The notes under the pieces are model-generated. The model was not told the origin of the DNA. It was given only the letters and a program-made list of their open reading frames with translations, and made no database searches. Below, piece by piece: positions 56,316 to 64,000 of a stretch of 64,000 nt of DNA. Both the position numbers and the translations under genes were made by a program. How positions within the stretch are numbered: the stretch's first letter is position 1; every line of letters starts with the position of its first letter. This DNA is from Geosmithia putterillii. Lineage: Eukaryota; Ascomycota; Sordariomycetes; Hypocreales; Bionectriaceae. Where the stretch lies: NCBI GenBank assembly GCA_900188575.1, contig FYEU01000308.1:62001-126000 (forward strand). The letters are read 5' to 3'.

Positions 56316-57986
56316 CTACGCCTCCGTGCCGACAATACTCAAAAACTTCCACCCGGCGTCACCCTCTTTCCCACCTACCCACCACTCGCCACTGCGTGCA
56401 AACTCCAGCAGCTGGCCATCGGACACAGCATAGAGCAGATCGCTGTCGTCTGATGCAACGGCCGTGAAGTTGGATCCGACTCCCGGGGAAAGACTATCGT
56501 CAACCACAGTAAACGTGGCGTGGCCAGTCCATTCACTGTTGTCACCGTGTAGTTCAATCAACGATCCGCTGCTGTCGAGCACCTGGAATATATAGCCGCC
56601 ACTCTCGGCCGAGTTGTTCGCTTCCAGTGGCACGGCCGACAAGGACAACGGCTTCGGGGCATCAAGGAGCTTTTGCTCTCCTTCTCGGTCTACCAAAGCA
56701 ATCGATGTTAGTATAGGGTCCACACTGACCACGGAGACAATACAAGACGAACCTGCAAATACGTTTGACACCTTGTCACACCGCTCTAATGTTTGAGACT
56801 CGGTGAAAGAGCACTCGAATCCACCAAAGGTCGACTTGTGCGCGCTGTCATCGAGATCCCAAAACATGCGGACTCCAGGCACAGTAGCGGCTCCGGGCCC
56901 AACTGCTCTGGTGACGGGTACGACGGTAAACCCAGAGGAGTCAGGGTACATCTTGACGCCCATCTTCTCGGCTCCCAATGAGAAAGACTGAGTCACCCAA
57001 CTCTCTACATTGTCTGGATCTGAGCTGGACAATAAAAACATTGTGTCTTCTCCGCTCTCCGTCTGATACATGACGACAATACAGTCCTCGGTCTCTGACG
57101 CAGTCGAGTTTCTGGAAACGAGAGTAACCGAAAGACGCATATTGTCTGTTGAGCGATCTTTGACCTTGGACTGACCCACCACGGTCGATAGCGAGCCGAC
57201 TTCCCAGAGGTTCGTATCGCTTGCGTTGGACCGGCGTACAGCATGGGACAAACGAAGAGCTTCATCAATGTAGAATAGGTGGAGATCACCATGGACTCCG
57301 TGCGCGACGGTGCCGAGGGGTGATCCATCCAAGGGCCTGGAAGGCTTTGTGTCGCTAGAGCTGTCCCTCAAAAGGTGTGCGGTGCTTCTGGATCCTTGCC
57401 ACTCTAGGGACACGATGTCCCCGTCCGTGTTCTGGAGTAGGATGGTGCGGATTCTTGATGTAGAGCTACCGGCCATGGAAAGAGACACTCTGGAAGACGC
57501 AAGGACCGAGGGGATGTTGTTGCTATCGCCATTACTGGCAGCATCGGCGCGGTCGGAAGGGTCCGGCCCGCCCGAACTCACCATGGTCCCCAGGACCCCT
57601 CCAATAACACCACCGACGGCGAGGAGTGTGACGAAGATGGCCACAGGCACAATGAAGCGCTTTCGCCGACAGGTTGCGGCAAACCCGGTGTATATTACCG
57701 GCTCGTCATTGGAGCTATGGCCGGCTGTGCTGTCCATCTTTCCGGAAGATGTGCCGTCGTGACTCTCCGGAGCCAAGAATGGTGGGGAGTGACGCTGCCG
57801 ATGGTGGGCACCCTCAGTGTCTGGCATCGCACCGGGACCGGGGAAGTTGCTTGGGTCGGTGGCCCATGACCTCTTATATCCATCACCTCGCGTGTGAAGT
57901 ACACCAGGCTGACTGTCGGGGTTCGAGTGACTAGCGGCTGGAGTTGCCCGTCGAAGGGGACTCATTCCCATGCTTTCCTCCTCCAT
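56316..57986 (-). CDS. Single-pass membrane protein with probable beta-propeller/lectin-like ectodomain, 556 aa
   Basis: Single exon. Residues 1-105 are cytosolic, Pro/Ser/His-rich (MEEESMGMSPLRR start). One membrane helix lies at about 111-134 (FIVPVAIFVTLLAVGGVIGG) after the basic RRKR, predicting a type II orientation. The ~420-residue ectodomain is beta-rich with recurring units such as GDIVSLEWQG, HGDLHLFYIDE, CIVVMYQTE and LLYAVSDGQLLEF. These recall the blades of fungal fucose-lectin-like propellers anchored by a TM helix; this is a family impression, not proven. Only three or four Cys and several N-x-S/T sites (for example NAS, NST) are present. The open frame continues upstream but the first ATG is at 57986. 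Confidence 0.8.
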   Translation of the reverse strand: MEEESMGMSPLRRATPAASHSNPDSQPGVLHTRGDGYKRSWATDPSNFPGPGAMPDTEGAHHRQRHSPPFLAPESHDGTSSGKMDSTAGHSSNDEPVIYTGFAATCRRKRFIVPVAIFVTLLAVGGVIGGVLGTMVSSGGPDPSDRADAASNGDSNNIPSVLASSRVSLSMAGSSTSRIRTILLQNTDGDIVSLEWQGSRSTAHLLRDSSSDTKPSRPLDGSPLGTVAHGVHGDLHLFYIDEALRLSHAVRRSNASDTNLWEVGSLSTVVGQSKVKDRSTDNMRLSVTLVSRNSTASETEDCIVVMYQTESGEDTMFLLSSSDPDNVESWVTQSFSLGAEKMGVKMYPDSSGFTVVPVTRAVGPGAATVPGVRMFWDLDDSAHKSTFGGFECSFTESQTLERCDKVSNVFAGSSCIVSVVSVDPILTSIALVDREGEQKLLDAPKPLSLSAVPLEANNSAESGGYIFQVLDSSGSLIELHGDNSEWTGHATFTVVDDSLSPGVGSNFTAVASDDSDLLYAVSDGQLLEFARSGEWWVGGKEGDAGWKFLSIVGTEA

Positions 57987-59238
57987 GATTTCCCGTGCCA
58001 CTTCTGTTTGTGCGCATAGGCTGGAGATTATTGACGGAAGGGAAAGCGAGGTGAATCGCACCCAAGACGGGATGGGAGGCCAGAGTGAAGAATACGATGA
58101 GCGTGTCCGCGTCAATGGAAGACACAGGGGAAAGGGAGGGACGTAAGAAACAAATAAAAACGCTGGGAGATGAGAGAAGGGGAAAGTGGGAAAGAGATTG
58201 GATGAGCAATTGAAGTAGGCACAGCCCTTCTTCTCTCTTTCCTTCTACTACTTACATGATTTACTCCCCTCCTTTTTTCTCGGTCTTCGCCGTTTCTCTT
58301 TGGTTCACGGCAGCGGGCACCTGCTCAGTACGACATCACCATCTGCCACCGCGCTTCAGCACAGGATGATGCCTGTACCATGGAGCTCGGGAGACACATG
58401 GTTGCTTCATGTAACAGATCATGCTTACCGAGGACCATTCATCCTTTGATATGTCCATTGCTGTCTCTTTCGAGGCCCGACGACTGACCACGGCTGCAGT
58501 CGGCATGATATTGGAGAGAGGCGCAGCCATAGGCATTGGAAAACACGGATGCCACGAGATGCCCGCCTTCTGGAACACAGGTCGAGTCACACAAGGTGCA
58601 AACACGCTCGGTGACCATGGCTGTAACCTTGTAACGGTCTGTGACACCAGACATACGGGAGCAAACATGACCATTGACGACAGACCAAAGGACGGAAGAG
58701 AGAGCCGACACCCCTTTGTCCGAGGTCACGGTATCATCAGATGTTGCAGTAGTACGGAGTAAGTACAGAGGACGGAGTACAGCAGCGTTGGAAAGATCTC
58801 AACACTTGATCCCACGCTGCTCCTTCCCCGTGGCTGCCTAAGACAGGCATCTACTTGCCCTCTTTCCCATTTCGGATTTGTGGGGTGGAGGAGTAGCCAA
58901 GGGAAGGACCCTCGCTCGCACGGTCACGGTCACGGTCGCACCTGCCAATGCTTGGGGGCGGGTTGGCGGATTTTACGCGGCAAAGCCCCGTTACGTAATC
59001 CCGATTCTCGGTTTTGTTATGACTCCAGACCGGACTAGGCCGGGGAACCGACGATGCTTCACCACATGCACCTACAGTGAAATTCCACTGGTCAAAATGT
59101 CCCTTGTGGCTGTGTATTCCGAGGATGTCACATAATATCATTTTTTCCAGACAAGTCATATCTCAATCTTCCAACGTCTGCTCTTAATCAATCTTCAGCA
59201 CACACTCCACTCAGGACACGCTCCAACCACCATGAATC
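57987..59238. other. Divergent promoter region of membrane protein and regulator genes
   Basis: 1.25 kb between two divergent starts. TACGGAGTA at 58753 and ACGGAGTAC at 58772 lie near the middle. An acggtcacggtcacggtcgc repeat is at about 58919-58938. No gene supported. Confidence 0.55.
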
Positions 59239-59279
59239 ATGAGCAGCAACAACCGCAAAGTCAAATTTGTCGAGGTTGA
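59232..59279 (+). promoter_or_regulatory. Overlapping upstream ORF at the start of the regulator gene
   Basis: ATG at 59232, seven bases before the proposed start at 59239, opens a 15-codon frame (MNHEQQQPQSQ) that stops at TGA 59277-59279. Scanning ribosomes would meet it first. Confidence 0.5.
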
Positions 59280-61536
59280 CACCACCCGCGGTGGTCTCCC
59301 GGTGAAGCGCAAGCAGGTACAGCATGCCTGCGCATCGTGCCGGCGTAAAAAGGTGAGCTCCAGAATCCTTAGCCCCTCTCGTTTGGTGTAACCAAGTCTT
59401 CCAGTTGTTGACTCAAAGCTTGATAGAGACGATGTACACACAGTCAGGAAACTCTAGATGAGAATCCGGCTGATGGCTACCAAGGGAACCGTTCACCGTC
59501 CACCCACACATCGTGAGTAAACCCATCTCAGTTGTACCAGCATTGAGTCGTTGTACTCACGCACATGTCCTCACGAAAGCCCAGGAGCCGTGTCCCCCTC
59601 ACCGGCCCGTGATGGCAGGTCGTCTCAATCAAACGGCGACTTGGATTCAGCCAATCACTCTGGCATAAATGCATTCACGGGCTCTTTTGGACAATCGACT
59701 GCTCCGCAACATGATGTGCCAACATCCTCAAGCCGTCCGGAACAGCCAACCAAGCTCCGGTCGCGCTTCGTTAGCGATTTGAACCCAGAAAGCATGTTTT
59801 TGGACGGCACTGGATCTTCGACGACGCGCGAGACGGCGCAAAAGGGTGATGTCGGCATCTGGCTCTCCTCTGCCGTCAATGGCTCGACAGCCGGTCATCC
59901 TTCGCAGTTCATCACGTCTCGTCCGCCGCCCATCATGGACCACTTCTTGCTCCCCTTTGTCAAGGAGCACTGTCTCACCTGCTACCCTCCCGACCGAGAT
60001 TTCGCCAGACTCAAGGCCATTTTCCTTCAAAAGATCCATCCGCTATTCCCAATCATTCCTCTTGATTCTCTTGACGGAAATCCTAGCGACCCCATCACCA
60101 TTGTTCTCCGTCAGATCGTGTCTCTTGCAGCCGGCACGGACCCGGACGGGTCTCGCTTTCTGCACCTCCAGAACAGGGGCCCGGACCTCCTACCACCCAA
60201 CGAGTTCTCCCAGGCGCTCTCCTCGTCTGTTCGGGCCATTTTGGAGACGAGCATCATCACCGATCGTGTCCTCCACATCCGTGCTCTGACAATGCTGTCC
60301 CTGTACACCCAGCCTACTTGCGCCGAGGAGTCTGATCTGCCCGCCCAGCTCGGTAGCAGGGCTATACAGCACATCCAGACACTGGGACTGCATCTCTTGC
60401 GCTACGATGCCCCCAACAGTGACGATCTGGAAAACCTCTTCTGTGCTGTTTGGGCCCTGGACCGGATGAATGGCGCAATCTATGGACGCCCCTACATCAT
60501 CCACGAACGGGACATTGGTACTAACCTAGACGCATGCATAAAAAAGCGGCCGCCGTGCTTTCGCCTTTTTCTTCTCGTCTGTCAGTGGCTGGACCAGGTG
60601 ATTGAGCTCTATCGGCCCGGTCCCAGTGCCGAGACCTCACGCTTCGCCAAGGTGGCCTACATTGATCTCCCGGTTCTCGAGGCCCTGATTGTGGAGGCTG
60701 ACGCTCTCAGAGAGCCATCTCCCCTCATCGGTCGGTAACCCCCAAACATGCTACTGATCCACAACTGCTCCCACCTCGTCCTCATACTGATGTAATGATT
60801 TGCAGCCACCATCGAGACTTTTTACCACGCTGTCAGCATCCTTTCCTGTCGCTTGCCCCGGCCCGGAACGTTCCCGGCTGCGACGACGCTGCCACCTCCT
60901 TCAGCAAATGCTCGCCGTTCGCTATCAGCTGAGCGAATAGCCTGCGCCGTGCCGCGAGACTGCCTCAGCCCAGCGCCGTTTGTCCCGTACGCCGTCTCTC
61001 TGGCACTGAGCGTTGAGTACCGCAAGATGCGTCATAGTAGGCTGCCTATGTTTCGTGCTCGGGCCATGGCGGCCTTCCGGCGTAACTGTGGTGTCTTGCG
61101 CAACTTTGGCGACTACTTCTGGAGTGCCAATGTCGTGGCTGATCTCGGCGAGAGGGTCCTCAAAGAGATGGAGAGGGCATCCACGACCCTAGTAGCGAGA
61201 GATGTCTCTCCGTTACCCAACGGCGGCCATGGTGGCAGCGGCGGCTCTCGAGACTCGGCAGCACAGACTATAGACCATGATGGTGAGGAAGACGGGGAGC
61301 AGCAGCAACAGTGGAGACCGAGGGAGCAGCCTGTCCCCGACCCGATGGCCATGCACATGGCGGCCGGCATGGACAACTTTGTCGACTTCTCGGCCATTGA
61401 TTCGGTCTCGGGCCAGGACCTGTTTGACCACATTGACCCGAACTTCAACCTGACGGCCGTCGAGGATGTTCTCGAGTCTCATCTAGACATTGGGCTCCCG
61501 CTCAACTGGGGAGACTGGGGACAATTTATACCATAG
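59239..61536 (+). CDS. Fungal transcription factor with incomplete zinc cluster, Far/CTF1-beta-like, 4 exons, 693 aa
   Basis: Exons: 59239-59352, 59427-59512, 59580-60730 and 60806-61536; 694 codons with stop. The N-terminus reads FVEVDTTRGGLPVKRKQVQ then ACASCRRKKRRCTH. This is the first half of a Zn2Cys6 cluster (C-x2-C-x6-C), but the second C-x2-C-x6-C half is absent in the spliced product. A later block SRFVSDLNPESMFLD and the fungal regulatory domain (LSLYTQPTCAEESDLPAQLGSRAIQHIQTLGLH, shown here as family context in two parts: the CAEESD loop and the AIQHIQTLGLH helix) resemble regulators of fatty-acid or cutin breakdown such as FarA/FarB, from memory. An acidic, Gln-rich tail could activate transcription. 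The acceptor at 59579 (GAAAG) is unusual but alone keeps frame. Confidence 0.8.
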
Positions 61537-62193
61537 ATCTAGCGTTTTTTTTTTTCGGTTGGGTTTACTTTCTGAATACATTAATAGCTACCTGTGTCAA
61601 TACTGTTTTCCAGGATATTGCAATATCGGAGCGCTGCTAATAGCTAAGACTCCGCAACTCAAGTGTTGTTTACTTCTTCTGTACCCGTCGCCATGGCTCC
61701 CGACACTGTCCTTGGCCGCAACATTGGCCCTCGGCCGACTACAATCAAGCTTCGTACAGGCAAAGGCCCATTGTACAGTCCACCCCGCGGTCACAATGGA
61801 CCATTGCATTCTTCTCACCATTAAGGGGTCTCAGTAAACGGCCACTGCGTCGAGAGTCATTGGCCCTGAGCGTGTCCCGCGACGAAAGGGTGGCACCCGA
61901 GGCGGGTACGCTAATCCGCTTTTGGTAATAAGTAAACATGGGGATTAAGGGATTCTCAAGATGCACGACGGGGCCATGAATTACAGTGTTATTGCCCATA
62001 GAAAACACGACTGGGCCGTGAAACGCGGTCTGTACCTGTTGACCTGCCGTCTTGTTTACTTTCGTCATCTCTGTTTTTCTTAAAAGCACTTTTTCCCAGA
62101 CTTGCTTCATACTGGTACAACCGAGCAGCATCTTGTTGTTTTTCTTCTTGCCATTGCCGTTGCATTTTCACACATCGTCCTCCTCAACTTGCC
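61537..62193. other. Intergenic region, no gene seen
   Basis: 657 bp with a poly-T run at 61546-61555 just after the regulator stop, and a promoter-like stretch for the coiled-coil gene with CT-rich leader (ttgtttttcttcttgcc). No gene supported. Confidence 0.55.
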
Positions 62194-64000
62194 ATGGAGG
62201 ACAACCTACCCCTTGCGCTTCGGCGTACACGTCGCAGCAACGCTGGCATGCGTGACGCGCCGTCACCAGTCGAAGGGACTGTCCCCAAGGCAGTCTACAA
62301 GACACCGAGAAAGACGAGCAGTTCCAAGAAATCTCGCTACTCTGATACGGCATTGCCCTCTTTGAGTACGGGACTGACACCAATGCTTCGCCGATCCGGC
62401 ATTGGCGCTGCTCCTGCCCCGTCTGCCCAGCGTCGACGGGTGTCTATGCCGGAGACGGGAGCTACCACCTCCACGACCGCGTCCTCCTTCTGGGACCACG
62501 ACGACGCAGGATGTATCCGCCATGTCCGAGACGGCCGGGTCGAGCGTCGCGAGCGCCGCTGTGCTACCCGCGACATTGTCACAAAGGTCGAGGAGAGGTA
62601 CCGCCGGGCGACGTCACAGGCCAAGAGTGAGATCTCCCGCCTACAAGAGCAGCTCGATGCGCGTGACCGCGAGATCTACGAGCTCAACAACGCCACCATC
62701 GTCATTGACACGGACCGCATCTGGGCGCTCGAGGACCAGGTCGACATCCTGAGGAGGGATCTGCAACAAGCCCAGAAGCACCAGCAGCAGAGCCAGCAGT
62801 CATGGCACAGCAACAGCATGGGTGCCTACGGAGTCAACTCCCCTGCAAACGACTTTGACGAGCACGCCTGGTTCAACGAATCCACAGACATCATTGTCAG
62901 CACGCCCTCCCGTCGGGCGCGTGAATCTTTCCCCACCCCGCCGGCTACCAGTCCCATGATGCCGGCTATCCCCGAGACCCCATCGACCGGCTCGTCCCGC
63001 CTGCGAAATGTCGACGTGCCGCCCGTGCCCATACCGGTACCCATAACACTGCAACACATGGGTGTGCAAGCTTCCCTGCCCGACCCGGACGCCCAGGCCC
63101 GTGCACTAGAGCTGGAGTCCCTACAGCGGGAGATGGGCCGTCTCACAACCACCCTCGACGACTACAGGCAAATGATGCAACGTCTAGGCCAGCACATTCC
63201 TCAGGCCAACCCTGAAGCTCTCCCCGATGCTGACACGTCGCCCACTGCTGCCTTTGAGGAGCAGGTCACCGAGTTGGTGCGGAACATTGGCGAGAAGAAC
63301 GCCCTCCTCACAGACATGACGTCTGCTGTGTCTGCTCTTGGCTTCCCGGGAGGCGACGCGTCCGAGATGCTGCGGGCAATCTCTCTCGGGTTCCGCCAGG
63401 CCAGGCTGGAGCTCGAGTACCTCAGCCCCGGCGAGTGCAGCTTGCCTCTGAGCCACCACGGTGCCGAGGTGCTAGACCTGGCCCTCTCCCAGCTAAGGGA
63501 TCTGTCGCGAAAGGTGCAGGAGAAGGAGGATGCCATTGACGAGTACCATGCCGAGGAATTGAGTCTTCGCCGGCAGCTCAATGACCGCGTGTCCTTTGCC
63601 GAGAGGCTCAAGGGCGACCTAAACAGGGCGACTGAGCTGATTGGCGAAAAGGACACTCGTATCTGCGAGCTCGAGATTGGAAACGACCGTCTCAAGGGCG
63701 CCGTCAACAGCTATATCCGCGACATCTCAGAGCTGGAGCGCCTTGTCGAGCAAATGGAAGCTGATGCTTCTGCAAAGGACCAGCCCTCTGGAGTTGATGA
63801 CGGGCTGTCCTCCGACGAGCAGCAGCAAAAGCAGCAAAAGCAGCAAGAGCTGATTCAGGATCTGGAAGCACGCGTCGCTGAAGCTACCAAAAGCGCCTCT
63901 GAGCTACGGGACGAGTTGGACGTGGTCAAGACCTCGCGCAAGAGGCAGCTCGTCGACGTCAACAAGCGCAACGGCCAGGCCCTCGCCCTACGGGATGCGC
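62194..64000 (+). CDS. Long coiled-coil protein, 5' part only (runs off the window)
   Basis: An uninterrupted frame of 602 codons runs from the ATG at 62194 to the window edge with no stop. The N-terminus is basic and low in order (ALRRTRRSNAGMRDAPSP, then KTPRKTSSSKKSRYS). Coiled coil begins about residue 130 (VEERYRRATSQAKSEISRLQ) and EIYELNNATIVIDTDRIWAL follows. A Pro-rich break covers about 225-285, and coiled coil resumes from about 300 to the edge, with an EQQQKQQKQQ run near 545. This layout suits spindle-pole-body or other cytoskeletal scaffold proteins of filamentous fungi, but I cannot name the ortholog. Any intron or the C-terminus lies outside. The ApsB/Mto1-like gene ends 8.5 kb upstream. 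Confidence 0.85.
   Translation, partial: MEDNLPLALRRTRRSNAGMRDAPSPVEGTVPKAVYKTPRKTSSSKKSRYSDTALPSLSTGLTPMLRRSGIGAAPAPSAQRRRVSMPETGATTSTTASSFWDHDDAGCIRHVRDGRVERRERRCATRDIVTKVEERYRRATSQAKSEISRLQEQLDARDREIYELNNATIVIDTDRIWALEDQVDILRRDLQQAQKHQQQSQQSWHSNSMGAYGVNSPANDFDEHAWFNESTDIIVSTPSRRARESFPTPPATSPMMPAIPETPSTGSSRLRNVDVPPVPIPVPITLQHMGVQASLPDPDAQARALELESLQREMGRLTTTLDDYRQMMQRLGQHIPQANPEALPDADTSPTAAFEEQVTELVRNIGEKNALLTDMTSAVSALGFPGGDASEMLRAISLGFRQARLELEYLSPGECSLPLSHHGAEVLDLALSQLRDLSRKVQEKEDAIDEYHAEELSLRRQLNDRVSFAERLKGDLNRATELIGEKDTRICELEIGNDRLKGAVNSYIRDISELERLVEQMEADASAKDQPSGVDDGLSSDEQQQKQQKQQELIQDLEARVAEATKSASELRDELDVVKTSRKRQLVDVNKRNGQALALRDA

Overview
This window looks like nuclear DNA of a filamentous ascomycete (Pezizomycotina, most likely a Sordariomycete; the order is my guess). 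The signs are short introns of about 50-100 bp with GTRNGT donors and CTRAY branch points, intergenic stretches of 0.3-4 kb, pyrimidine-rich leaders, and fungal-only families: Ppo fatty-acid oxygenase, Zn2Cys6 regulators, DUF6604, GT90/CAP10 and an ApsB/Mto1-type MTOC protein. I support 23 protein-coding genes: 22 complete, and one running off the right edge. I found no tRNA, rRNA, CRISPR array or intact transposon.

Left part (1-25 kb) is accessory in character: an O-methyltransferase, a 4.3 kb gene-poor stretch, a secreted lysozyme-like protein, a Zn2Cys6 regulator, an agmatinase-type ureohydrolase with a signal peptide, a MATE transporter, a DUF6604 protein with an apparent 2-nt exon, an MFS transporter, and a Ppo oxygenase whose P450 domain has lost its heme-thiolate Cys. 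A 2.6 kb gap follows.

Middle part (25-41 kb) is mostly housekeeping: an AMSH/Sst2-type JAMM deubiquitinase, prefoldin subunit 6 and the ESCRT ATPase Vps4 lie within 5.2 kb. Next come a mitochondrial transcription factor (Mtf1-like), a GT90 glycosyltransferase with a repetitive stem and, after a 3.4 kb gap with a 3-copy 21-bp repeat, a cytosolic arginase.

Right part (41-64 kb) has a PD-(D/E)XK-like hypothetical protein, a tetraspan membrane protein, a 78-aa conserved protein, a 1556-aa ApsB/Mto1-type protein with a CM1 motif, a DUF1993 protein, a small Mrx7-like protein, a single-pass membrane protein with a probable beta-propeller, a regulator with an incomplete zinc cluster, and the start of another long coiled-coil protein.

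Functional links: Vps4 and AMSH both act at the endosome in ESCRT sorting; arginase and the agmatinase-like protein are both ureohydrolases; the two coiled-coil proteins may both act at microtubule-organising centres. Gaps between genes are rich in the 9-mer TACGGAGTA/TACTCCGTA and the related TACGAGTA. All exon joins were derived by hand from splice signals and frame, and each closes on an integral number of codons.
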